Program-made: the position numbers and the translations under genes | Notes under the pieces: generated by a model | Database searches by the model: none | What the model was told of the DNA's origin: nothing | Seen by the model: only the letters and a program-made list of their open reading frames with translations | In this document: in pieces, positions 12,165 through 23,438 of the stretch | Layout of the letters: every line of letters begins with the position of its first letter | Numbering within the stretch: the first letter of the stretch is position 1 | Assembly (NCBI RefSeq): GCF_025766255.1 | Contig: NW_026516769.1 | Span: 1 to 64,000 of the forward strand | DNA length: 64,000 bases | Direction: 5' to 3' | From: Zychaea mexicana | Taxonomy: Eukaryota; Mucoromycota; Mucoromycetes; Mucorales; Lichtheimiaceae

Positions 12165-12608
12165 TTAATGAAAAGAAGGTGGCAAACTTGTGATCGTATC
12201 GCTTGCGGAGGTGGTTACTGTTGCTGCTGCTGCATGGTGGTAGTGCATTGCGGACGATGAATATGACATGACATGGTGATTTGGAGGAGACGGTGGAGGA
12301 TGAAATGAGGTGGTGGCTGCCGTCGCTGCTGTAGTGCTGATTGCAACATGAGTGTTTCGTGGTTTACGAACAAAGGTGTTGTGTAGCGTATCAAAGGACC
12401 AGCATCGAGAACAATGTTCGTCTGCACTCAGGAAGCGGTTACAAGTTTCACATCGTTTATGACAATCGGAGCAGAACCAGTCGGACGACAGCACCTTGTC
12501 GCAAGATCCACATACGACCTTGTCTACTGCTTGTTGATTGTTGTTGTCATCGTCATATTGCATGTTAGGCGAGGACGGTGGGGAGGGAAAGAGATAGTGA
12601 TTCATCAT
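12165..12608 (-). CDS. Small protein with two tandem CxxC-x9-CxxC modules
   Basis: A single exon of 147 residues. Residues 33-69 hold eight cysteines in two copies of the pattern C-x2-C-x9-C-x2-C (33-49 and 53-69), separated by three residues. The copies are alike (CGSCDKVLSSDWFCSDC and CETCNRFLSADEHCSRC), which suggests duplication of a zinc-ribbon-like unit. The N terminus carries an SPPSSP stretch and an Asp/Asn-rich stretch; the C-terminal half is rich in Ala, Thr, Ser, Pro and His and probably disordered. The start is preceded on the coding strand by more than 100 bases of pyrimidine-rich leader, typical of genes in this window. I do not recognise the family. Zinc binding is likely from cysteine spacing, and a regulatory or adaptor role is only a guess. 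It stands alone between gene-free stretches of 2.1 and 4.6 kb. Confidence 0.7.
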   Translation of the reverse strand: MMNHYLFPSPPSSPNMQYDDDNNNQQAVDKVVCGSCDKVLSSDWFCSDCHKRCETCNRFLSADEHCSRCWSFDTLHNTFVRKPRNTHVAISTTAATAATTSFHPPPSPPNHHVMSYSSSAMHYHHAAAATVTTSASDTITSLPPSFH

Positions 12609-15600
12609 GGTGTTAAGGAAAGTAAGCGGGAATTGGTATTAATAGTAGTGAGAAAGTAAAAAGAATTGAAAAACGAAAGAGCGAGAGAGAAAGAGAGATC
12701 GATGGGTTAACGGAATGGAAAGAGAAAGAGAGTAGAAAGTAAGAAAAGAAGGAAAAAAGAAAACAGATGAATTTATATTTGGACGCGCACGCGTGTGGGT
12801 GTAGTATGTGCGTACGATATGTATGTAATGTGCGAATGTGTATATGCGTTATATATACATCTATAGGTACATATGTGCATGTACGAGAGTCAGCAATATT
12901 GGTAATCTCACTATAGCTGCTTTTGCTGCTGCTTCTGCTGCTGCTATCCGCCTACGCAAGCAGCTCGAAGTTAGCTTCTACTTCGGCCAACAAAAGATGC
13001 CCCTATGTGTTACGCATATACACAAGCGGGTGGTGCGCAGATGTGTCATGTACTTGTGGTGAGTGGGTGTAGAAAAAAGTCAGGGCGTCAATTTTGTCAA
13101 GTTGCAAACCGAACTTTAATCAGACCGCAACCTCCCCATAATGTCCATAGCAAAGGAATTATTGCATAGCAATCCATCGCCAGCAACTAGCAGCAGGCTC
13201 ACTGCTAATATAGACACCGCATTCAGGCAACAGCAACTACTACAACTATAACTACTACAAGAGTGCAGTAAACAGAACCTGTCGTATTTCTATGCAACCA
13301 ATATGACACTGCGTTTATCCCCCACTCTTACAACTACCACACAAATACTCTTCAGACTCCCTTCTTCTCTCTCTTTCTCAGCTTGACTCTCTCTCCTATT
13401 TTTCATGTTCGCTTAGGCCCAGAAAATAACCCCCTGGAACAAAACCCTCACACGTGGGTCGGCATGGTCTCCATCGGCCAAAGAAAATAAGAAACTTTTT
13501 TCATTATATTGAAATGAAACGTTCTATTCGTGGCACAATCAACATGCTCTCAAGCTCGTCTTCTATGTTGCTTGAAAACACGGGGATCAAAAAGAAAGTA
13601 GAGCGTAACATAAGCAAATGTATGCGATTCTTTTTTTAGAAACAACAGCTAACTGCCACCATTAAGTTTTTACAGCAAATTGTACAGTGTGACCAACTAA
13701 AGTGGTAGGCGATTGCGTAGCAGTTGTTGCCCTTGTCAGCATCAGTAGGTATGATTATTGAAGGTCGCCGCACGATGACTTCGAACCTACTATGCAGGAT
13801 GTAAAATATGATGTTTGCTTGCTTCTTACACAACTCAGATGCTTACTTATGTGTACTGCAACCCTGCGGTTTCGCTCGTATATAGCAATAACTCATATCC
13901 CTATTATCCGCACAACTGTGCAGCAGGTATCTCCAAGTCAACATCATTTCATCATCGTGTTGCCCTACTTCTTGGTTATATACATCCATGCCACAGCATC
14001 ACCCTTCAAAACTAGTAGTACTTGGGGATTATTTACTATTTGTCAAGTACTGCTAGTAGCTTCCTCATGGAGATCATGTTTTATCTTTACATACATTAGT
14101 TATATTATACAGCAGCTTCTGAATCATTGCTGATCATGACAGTGTAATTGACAGCAACTTGTTTTGCTAAACGAATGTAAATTAGTACTCCTCCTCGCTT
14201 GTGCGCTATCCTCCACTATCCCCTTTGGAACCAACAGTGTGTGCACCCTCCCATTTATCGAAGCCATGCACTTCCTCCTCCCGTAAAGCATGACCTCGGC
14301 CACCTCTTTCTTTTCTCGCTCGCTCGGTATTTCTCATGTACAAATGGCAGTTCCCAGCCCGCAAGGAAAGCGATACTAATTTGCACTTTTCATATGGTCT
14401 CTAAACAAGGGGAAAAATGAATAAATACAAGCAGGTAGATCTATATGTTGATTATTGTCTGATGACTCAGTACATACAGCAGGGAGAAAGACTGTGCGGC
14501 TGTACAATCGACCATGAATTTCTCTTATTTTTTCTAATATGCTACTGTAGATGTACGTGCTTGGTAGTTGTGGCTCTTTCAGATGGGTGATGGATCCATT
14601 AAGTAGAATTATGTTATCCTGTAGTTCTAAGTACTATTAAATTACCAGCATAATATAAGGCACACCCTAAATCTCAAAATGTTAGTCGTCGTCACCATAT
14701 GAGCTTTCTGCACAATGACGATAATGGAGGTGTAACAGCAAAAAAGAAAGAGTTAAAAGCCCTAGCAGCAGAAAAAAGGAACATGTTGTAGAAGCGGCCT
14801 AGAACAATGTATGTACATCATACAAAATTAACTGACGACGTTTTGTCAGTGCTGCTGCTGCTGCTGAGCTTTTCACTCAGACAAGGGAGGAAACTGGTGC
14901 CTTGAATGTGCAATCTTCTTCATTTTTTGGCGTGTATGAACTTATACGTACCGCAAAGTCATATCCCACGTAACAGGCGAACAAAAGACTAACGAAATTG
15001 GATAGAACATCCTCCATGGTGATAGAATTCTGCACACAGGTTTTGTATGCTGTTGCTCTCTCGCTTATTCAAATAGCATATATACTCCTTGTCGCTCTTT
15101 ATCTCTCTATCTCTCTTCTATGTACAGATCCCAGTTGCCCTCCAGCAACTGTCAGCCCCTCACCTCCTATTTTCCCCACGATAAAGCTTTTCAAAAAATA
15201 TGAAAGTATATCTATGCAGTGTTTGCGGATTCAAAAAAAAGGAGGCTTCTTCGAATAATGTGTGAGTAGCATGGGATGTGTGAAGTAGTAATTCACACTC
15301 CAACAAAAGCACACATTATGCTCCTAGTACCCTCCTGTTCCTCCACCACCGCCTCCTTCAAATGTATCTTGATCAAGTTATGCGTGTTTTTTTGTCCATC
15401 CATTACATGATCGGGATACTCATCCCTTATTTCTGCTTAAAAGTAGGGACAGCATGTTTCTCTCTTCTTTTTTCTTCTTTTTTCTTTCTTTCCCGTGTTC
15501 TGTGGTGCGACGATCAGCAAAAACAAGAGCGCATGTATACTAAAGGACATGCTACATGTACGGTGTAGTATGGTGCAGTTGCACCCTAGCCCGGCAAAAA

Positions 15601-17211
15601 AAGTATGAAGAAGCAGGGTTCTCTGCCTCTTTTTCTCGCTTGCGCTCGTTTCTTTTGTATACCCCTCAGATCACATCATCACATCACGCTATATTACATA
15701 TTCAATCGTCTTGGTATTACCATGATCGCGGTCGACCATATAATCCGTGGCCCTAGCTAGTTTTGTTTGATCCACATGATATATATGAAAATCGCGCGGC
15801 AGCAGCAGAAAGGAACAGCAAGCACACGCATACATACATACATACATACGATGAATGAATTGAAGGGTCCTTTTGCATTATATTTCCTCTCAATGATTTT
15901 AGTGTCTTTAATATTAATATAAGTTTTTCTTCCCTACCTCCTCCCCTTTCATAAAAATGCAGCCTTTCTCATCGTTCGGAGAGCTGGCTGCATGATTGAT
16001 ACTGTAGTAAGTGGGGCCATCATGGTACCACACGCAGCAGCTGCTCCGCAGTATAGCAATTTGGATCCTTGTAGCTGGGTACTCATGGTTCTTCTTTCTA
16101 CTCCCTAAGAGGGCACTCTTACTTTTTATATCAGTAGATTGACAGGCACTCGTCAATCTGATCCATTTGCATTTATGATAGGACGGTTTAATGACAAGAG
16201 CTGTATGGAACTAATGTCTTTCCTAAATCGAAAGCTGACTTCGTTTAGTCCTCAAGTACTGTATATACCGAGAAAAGAAAGTAGGTCTTGCTCTATTACT
16301 ATTCGGTTAACTTCTATTTAAGAAAACGAAACCGACCATAATCAATGGAAACACTCTGCTATTTTTGTACCAATATTGTTGTCTTTTCCTTAGTATCACA
16401 TAGTACATAAAATTTACTGCCATCAACAATAAAAAGTCTCATATAAGTATTATAATTATAGGATAATCTTAAAACTACAGAAATATAGACATGTAATCCG
16501 CTCAGTCAATAATACTATCCTAGGCTGGAATATAAACACGAGTACATGATGATGATCCCGATAATTTAACTTATACAAGCGCCTCTCTTTCATGCCGACA
16601 GACGCTGATCTCCTCCTTATTTTACAGTACATGGATTCCAAAAGAGCGGTTTTCTCGGAAACTCAAACTGATCTGGTTTCGCTCTTCTCCTATGTAATAA
16701 ATATGATCACTGCATGATCATACGCCGGATGTCGTGAATTCCGTTGAAATAAACGGTGCGCATGCGTTGTTGTAGCGACTAACCTTTTCTGCCTTCAGTA
16801 ATGTGCTTCTATCTCCAGATAAAGTTACGTATTGTACTTCTACAAAGTATGCATCGTAGGAACAGTGGGCATAATATTTGCGTATATATTTCTTAAATTC
16901 CACGCTGCTTACGGAATTTTGATAGCCTCATGATGGAAACACATTCAAAAATTCTCAGAGCCAAAAATTGTACATCCTTGGTAACACTTCTCAATGATAA
17001 ATACATGATCAGACATCATCGCTGCTTGGACGTAGTGTATGATGGTATGTAATGTGGGTATTGAAAGTACATGATGGGTTAAATGATACATATGATTGAA
17101 AAAAAAAATACACAAGATGAGAGGAAGCTACTAAATGGTGAGATATCTACTTTATACAATTCATTTTTAATACTGAAGGTTCTACATGAAAACTGTGGTA
17201 CCAGTGTGCGA
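12609..17211. other. 4.6-kb gene-poor region
   Basis: No gene could be supported. Bases 12656-12770 are strongly purine-rich on the plus strand, a likely leader and promoter of the small Cys-rich gene. The rest holds short frames without matching exons, a CTG/CAG-rich patch near 14850, a CATA microsatellite at 15829-15849 and AT-rich sequence. Minus-strand frames near 16718-16903 and 15914-16156 have no recognisable motifs. A long regulatory region or a non-coding RNA cannot be excluded. Confidence 0.45.
15829..15849. repeat. CATA tetranucleotide microsatellite
   Basis: Five tandem CATA units plus one base, within gene-free sequence. Confidence 0.85.
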
Positions 17212-20200
17212 TCACTGTTTTAGGAACTTCTTTGGTGCTTTATAGAATCGAAGCATTAGACTCGAGCAAACGACGCTGATGCTGGAAGCTACCATGGCAA
17301 TCCCAGCGATATACGGAGGGAGACCGTGTCCTGTGCCTGGATATAAGATACCTGCTGCAATCGGAATCGCGACCACATTGTAGATGAAAGCCCATAAGAA
17401 GTTGATGCGAATACGGCGCACGACAGCACGCGAAATATCGTGCATGATCAATAGATCCCACAGGTTGTTTCGAATGAGGACAATGCTAGCAGCTTCCATG
17501 GCAACATCCGTAGCCGATCCAACCGAAATACCCACATCGGCCTGTGCCAACGATGGCGAGTCGTTGATACCATCTTAAATATAAGTGATCTATGAGTACA
17601 ATTATGTACTAGCATATACAAGCTGAATACATCTGTGAAAGGAATATTTACCACCAACCATGGCCACTACAGGCTGTACCAAAGTAGAGGCATGCTGCTT
17701 CCAAAATTTCAGTCGGTTTCGTCGTTCAAGGCCACCACGTCGCTGCAAATTACGAATTTTGTCTGCCTTCTGCTCGGGCTTTACACCAGCCAAAACACAA
17801 TCGCTGTCGATGGACAGTTGATCAGCAATCACACGGCCTGTGCGCTCGTTGTCGCCGGTAATCATCCATACTTCAAGTCCTTGCTTGCGAAGTTGCTGGA
17901 CTACATCCTTAGCCTCGGGTCGAACAACATCAGCTACAGCTACCTGAGCCATCATCATTGTACGAGAAGTACTGCAGCAGACCGAGCCTGTGCTGCATCG
18001 ACATACTGTGCACGCACAATCGTTGTTGCATCCATCCGTATGGAGTTTCTCCTCGCCTGGACTTGTAACTGGAGAAATAGACATTATCACAATTGACTGG
18101 CCCTTGTTTTGCCATTGTACAAGCTGATCTTGACATTGCTGAGCTTGTCGTACGTTTGCGTACCGTGCACGATTTTCATCCATCCACTCTTGGTTGCCGA
18201 GGAAAACATTAACTGCGCGTTCTTGTTGTTCTGTGTTTTCTGGGGTTGCATGTCGGCTTGGCCAAACGAGACGTGCCATTTCAGGTGAAAGCGTCATAGT
18301 AGCCATCACACCACGACCGGCTACTTCCTTGGCGTTCTTTAATGCAACACCTTCGAAAAAATCCCTTCCGGTGTGGGCTTGTTCGTCGCTGCTGCTGCAG
18401 TTGCTTTCACTATCGTCGTCAGCTTCATCTCCTCGTGCACCAAGGTTGATTTTGGCCCGCTTCTCAATAGCTTTGGATAACGGATGGTTGCTGGCTGACG
18501 TAACTCGACCAAGAACTTTCCAAATGGCGTTCTGACGTTGTGTCTCATCGTCTTCCGTAGATGATGATGATGATCCAATAGCAGGCGCTGTCCAACTGTT
18601 GGTAACGACTGGCTTGCCCAAAGTCAGTGTGCCCGTCTTGTCGAAAGCGATTGTCGTGATCCGACTAGCCATTTCCAATGCGTACCCGCCTCCTTTGACC
18701 AAAACACCGTATTGCGCTGCCACACCAGTACCAACCATAACAGCTGCATTTATAGAAACGAAAGTGTTAACTACCTACTGTTGACAAAACCAGTATAGCA
18801 TTCACTTCCCCAAACCCCCCTCCAATATACCTTACCTGTTGGACTAGCCAGACCAAGACCACATGGACATGCAATGACCAATACAGTAACTGCTAGCATC
18901 AAAGCAAAAGTTGTCTTGTCACCGCTTTCACCGACCCATTCTTCTGGGTACAAGTCATACACACTCACCACTTCCCAAATGATGAAGGTGATGATCGCCA
19001 ACGCAATCACGATAGGTACAAAGACACTGGAGATTTTGTCGGCAAAGTGTTCGATGGGTGCCTTGGGCGATGCCTGTGCATCTTGAACAAGTTGGATAAT
19101 CCGAGATAGCGTTGTATCAGAGCCAACCCGGATGGCGCGAATGTAGATGGATGAAGTCAAGTTAATGGTAGCTGTGATAACGTCGTCAGATTCCTTTTTG
19201 GATACAGGAACCGATTCACCGGTTATCATCGATTCATCCGTGCTGGTAGCGCCTCGCCATATTTTGCCATCACAGGGAATACGTGCGCCGGCATTCACCT
19301 TGAGGATATCACCCACTAAATAACATATAAGAAAACCGTGAGTAATCAACAAAACCCTTTCTCATCAATGCTTCTTTTAATGAATATGTTACCTTGAATT
19401 TCCTTAATATCTATTTCTCGTTCGGCCATTACTTCTTGGACATGCTCATATTCAATAACATTGACATTCTTCTTGTAGTCCGCGTGTGAGCTGTCTCCAA
19501 TCGATGTCTCGTCGTCATTACCAGTCTTCGTCTGTATTTCAACCAAGATCGCCTTATCGGGTTGCAGATCCATGAGCTTGGTAATCGTCTCTGCCGTCTT
19601 GCCTTTGGCCAGAGCCTCAAGCCACTTGCCCAAGTGGATGAAAGTGATCAACAATACAGCAGTTTCGAAGAAATTCATGCTGTGATCTTCTTCTTGCTTG
19701 ATGATTGCAGCAATGATTCTGCCCACAGATGCTGCATAAGCCACACTTGTTCCCATAGCAACCAGTGTCTCCATATTAGCCGTACGAGCATAACGAAGCG
19801 AACGATACGACTTGACATAAAATGGCCATCCAAGGAGGAACTGAACTGGTGTGGCCAATAGGAACGAGATCAAGTCAGCAATAGATAGACCGGGAACAAT
19901 TGACTTCATGAACGCCATTCTAACTGGGTTGTGCTCCGGAAGCGCCATCATAAAGATCATATCGATAATGATAATGGGAATAGCAAACAGAAGGGACCAT
20001 AGGAATCGTCGCTTTAATAGATCCATTTCCTTCTGCATTGTTGCGCGCATGGCTTCACGTTGGTCGTTAAGAGCATTTGTTGCATTATCAGTTTGTGGCT
20101 CAGCCTTGTATCCAAGCTGCTCAATCATGTTGGAGAGTGCACGGGCGCCAACGACGGATGGATTGTGGTGAATAACAGCAGATTTGGCGAGCAGGTTCAC

Positions 20201-22135
20201 CTGACAGCTGGAGACACCGGATTGCTTCATCATGGCCCTTTCAATGTTGGCTACACAGGAACTGCACGTCATACCGGTGACCGAGAGTCGGGTAACAGCC
20301 ATATTATTTTTCGCCTTTTCCTCGTCGCTGCGCTCGTCCTCACCGGAGAAAATCTTGGCAATGTCGACGCTGTCCGCCATGAAACCAAGTTGCATGATCG
20401 TGTCCGTGATGCGCTTGCGCGAAAGTGCGTGGCTTGAGTATTGGAAGCTTGTTCGACCGGATTCGAGGTTGACCTTGACAGTATCGGATCGACTACCTGG
20501 CAATTCTGAGAGGGCTTGGCGGACTTTGTCGACACAATTCATGCAGTACATGCCGCTGACAATCATATCAACTTGATATGTTGCAGGTGTCGAGGCTGTT
20601 TGTTGTTCAGCGAGGATCGAGACATTGCTGGCAGAGTAGCCCATCCGAGTGATTGCATTGATAATTTGTGTTTCATTGAGGACGTCGCCTTGTACTTCAA
20701 ACGATCCACCACCAGTAAGCAGATTGACCTTAACCGAGTCGCTAGTAACGCTTGGAAGAGCAGCGAGACCTTGTTCAATCGTTCGAACACAACTAGATAT
20801 GAGGGATGAGAATAAGATTCATGCAAGAATAATGAAGTTGTTTATTATTTACCTTGCACAAGTCATGCCAGAAATCTGCATGGTCACCTTTTTGGGAACT
20901 GCAATGACCGGCGTTTCAACAGTAATAGCGCCCAGCGAAACCACAGAGTCACTGGTGATGCTTCTAGTTCTTCTCGATGCCGTTTCTTGTGTAGCTGCAG
21001 CAATTACTGCAGGCTGGACAAGATTATGTATAATTTGAATGTTCTCCAAATCATAACCGCGATCTTCGACAACCTGCCGAATGAGAGCTGCGTCAGGGTC
21101 CTTGCAAATAAACATGGCCATTTCTGTTTCCAAATCCACTCGAATTGATCCACGCTGGATATTGGGCACCCCAAATTCGAGCGCATGCGTTACTGCTGCC
21201 ACACAACTTTGGCACGTCATGCCGAGCACACGCATGACGACTTTGCGTAGCCCAGCTGGATTCGATGCGCCTCCTTCTTCGACTGATGCTGCTGTCACTG
21301 GCGGCATGCCGACACTCTTGCCAAATCGGGGTCTGCCTACGACGTCGTAACCGAGATCTTCGACAGTCTGAACAATGAGTTCGGTTGTAATATCGTCGCC
21401 ATGGTAAGAGAATGCCGCCGTCCGCTTGCCGAGGTCGACCTGAACCGATTCGCCCACGACCCCTGGTAAACTTTGGAGTGCATGCGTTACAGATCGGGTA
21501 CAATGCGAGCAGGTCATGCCGCTAATGGACAGAGAAACAGTCTTGATTTCAATGGCGATTCCATTTTGTTCTTCTTCTTCTTCTTCTTCGCTTTGAGGTT
21601 CGTCAGTGCGTCGTAGCCGTACCGATTCAACGTCATAGCCCAAATCCTCAATGGTCTCTGCCAGTCTGTCTGCATTCATTCTTGGGTTGGGTTGTGAAAA
21701 GAGGAGTGAGGCCACTCCTTGGTCCAAAGACACATGGATAGAATCGGGTATAACATCAGGTAATTGTGAAAGGGCGTTGTGGATCGTCTTTGTGCAGTGG
21801 CCGCATGTCATCCCTGATATTGTCAGCGTCCCGTGGACTAGAGTCGATGTAGCTATAGTAGTCTTGTGAGTTCCATCATTACTAGCAGTTGCAGTTGCTG
21901 CAGAAGCTTCGTAGCCAAGATCATTGACTGTCTCTATAACGAGTTCTTGTGCCGATCCTGTGTCTGTGCCAATTTGGACCGTCATACGCGCCTGGCCAGT
22001 ATCCAAATCGACAGTTACCGAGGAAGGATCGATCCCGGGCAGTTTTTTCAACGCTGTGGTTACTGTGTTCACACAATGGCCGCACGTCATCCCCTTTATG
22101 TAAACGCATATTTCATGTGGTTGTGTGGTGGACAT
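17212..22135 (-). CDS. CCC2: Copper-transporting P1B-type ATPase with seven metal-binding domains
   Basis: Exons on the minus strand are 22135-20853, 20792-19393, 19315-18836, 18743-17652 and 17573-17212, giving 1538 residues. Seven heavy-metal-associated domains precede the membrane core: GMTCxxC (GMYCxxC in the sixth) with paired cysteines near residues 18/21, 111/114, 208/211, 307/310, 425/428, 511/514 and 604/607; the fifth spans an intron. The core has TGES, the copper-specific CPC in a membrane helix (1044-1046), the phosphorylation site DKTGTLT (Asp1089), the nucleotide-binding HP pair (SNHPL, about 1141), TGDN and GDGINDSP. It pumps Cu(I) into the late Golgi to load secreted cuproenzymes and lowers cytosolic copper; yeast Ccc2 has two such domains and human ATP7A/B six. 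A Cys-rich insert (about residues 1293-1311) lies just before the VADVVRPEA segment. A TATA box and a duplicated Mac1-like element lie upstream. Confidence 0.95.
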
Positions 22136-22214
22136 GTCAAAATAAAGAGGTAGGGTTGAGGAGAAAAAAAAGAGTTGGTGAACAAAGGCGGGATGAATTT
22201 TAGTTGGAGCGGGA

Positions 22215-22222
22215 CTTATATA
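22215..22222 (-). promoter_or_regulatory. TATA-like box of CCC2
   Basis: Read on the minus strand the sequence is TATATAAG, 80 bp before the CCC2 start codon, a usual distance for a fungal TATA element. Confidence 0.5.
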
Positions 22223-22273
22223 TTTTGAAAGTGAGGGTTTTCTGCCGACGCGTGACTAAATAATGCTGTCAAA

Positions 22274-22377
22274 CAAGAGCAAAATGTGCCCGTTCTAAAT
22301 CTGCACGGCTTTTTTGATCAAAAGAAAAAATCGAGAAAAGTTATTAATTACAAAGCTCCAAGAGCAAAATGTGCCCG
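22274..22377. promoter_or_regulatory. 19-bp direct repeat with a Mac1-like core, upstream of CCC2
   Basis: The 19-mer CAAGAGCAAAATGTGCCCG occurs exactly at 22274-22292 and again at 22359-22377, an 85-bp period, 139 and 224 bp before the CCC2 start. Each copy contains GAGCAAA, the reverse complement of TTTGCTC, which is the core bound by the yeast copper sensor Mac1. The repeat is seen directly; the copper-response role is inference. Confidence 0.5.
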
Positions 22378-22440
22378 GGGCACAACAAGCTCATTCATGA
22401 TCACACAAGGTTTCATCGACTACAAACTTTTTTTATTTTA

Positions 22441-23292
22441 TCAGCAACTTTTTTGCAAAACAGTTCTGCGTCGTCGATTACTATATTCAATGGATTCTAA
22501 TTGTCCATTATTCAACAATAACATGGCTTTGTCCTTTGAGCTGACTGCAGGGATATGCTGCAGATTCAAGTGTCGCAGATGACCCAGCCGCCGTACCATG
22601 TTTAAGCACGTCGTAAAGCATACTTGATCGCACCAGAAAAGGTTCAGTCGGACCAGTCGTGGTAAACCACGACCAATATTGGTCACCGTGTGCGAGTCCA
22701 CCCAGTTGCATCCACCGACATTTAAGTCTCGCAGCTGCGACAGACCGGGCTCGATAAGGTTTTCCAGATGGTTCGGCGTGTCAATTGCATGACAAGGTAA
22801 TACCATAGTTCCACTGAGATCCAACTTGCTAAGGTGCTTCCGGCTTGCGAGTCGGAGCAGATCGAGAGTTTCCATATCCAACTTACAGTTGGTTAATATG
22901 ACTGTACGCAGGTTGTGGATGGACCGTTTGATCATACGATTTAAAGAGTGTGTTGATAGTTTGTCGCAGTCACTGAGGTTGATGTAGCCCAAGGATAAAG
23001 GCAGTGTACTGGTCAAAGTGCTACTGCTGCCGGTGTCGCATAAATTATGCAGATGTTTGTCAGTGACAAGGTGGCTGACGCTGCTCAGATCAAGCACAGT
23101 AACATATTCAAAAAATCGTTTACTGTAAGCAAATCGGTTTAGCTGGTCAAGCGTAGTGAAGTGAGGCGTGTGATAAAGTCGAGGAAGCGCTACCGAGCTC
23201 CAGGTACGGCAAACGATACTTAGCGATGTCAGGTCATGTTGAGTCAAGTAATTCAAAATAAAGTTTAATAATTCTGAAGGAAGGGTATCCAT
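22441..23292 (-). CDS. F-box and leucine-rich-repeat protein
   Basis: A single exon of 283 residues starting at the ATG at 23292. The frame is open further upstream, but that part is a pyrimidine-rich leader. Residues 1-40 form an F-box (LPSELLNFILNYLTQ, then LTSLSIVCRTWSSVALPRLY). The rest contains irregular leucine-rich repeats of the AMN1/FBXL type, such as LDLSSVSHLVTD, LGYINLSDCDKLS, LRDLNVGGCNWVD and LVRLNLFWCDQV. F-box proteins bind Skp1 and bring substrates to an SCF ubiquitin ligase; the repeats are the likely substrate-binding face. The protein is short for an FBXL, with about seven repeats. It shares orientation with CCC2 and the UBE3D-like gene. The target is unknown. Confidence 0.88.
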   Translation of the reverse strand: MDTLPSELLNFILNYLTQHDLTSLSIVCRTWSSVALPRLYHTPHFTTLDQLNRFAYSKRFFEYVTVLDLSSVSHLVTDKHLHNLCDTGSSSTLTSTLPLSLGYINLSDCDKLSTHSLNRMIKRSIHNLRTVILTNCKLDMETLDLLRLASRKHLSKLDLSGTMVLPCHAIDTPNHLENLIEPGLSQLRDLNVGGCNWVDSHTVTNIGRGLPRLVRLNLFWCDQVCFTTCLNMVRRLGHLRHLNLQHIPAVSSKDKAMLLLNNGQLESIEYSNRRRRTVLQKSC

Positions 23293-23438
23293 TTGTAAAA
23301 AGCAAAAGAAAGCGTTGGAGATGGTAATGACAAAAGAAAGTGGATGGGAGAGGGGTGTGCGTACGTGTATGCGCACATCAATTTTTAAAAACATGGGTTT
23401 GAAAACATAATCTTCATGTCAGGGATCTTCCTTCAGCA

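Noticed and set aside
13765..13800. TTCGAACC, resembling a tRNA T-loop
   Set aside because: Flanking bases do not pair as a T-stem and no matching A-box or acceptor stem was found.
16718..16903. Minus-strand frame beginning MEFKKYIRKYY
   Set aside because: Only 61 codons, no splice partners and no motif; likely chance.
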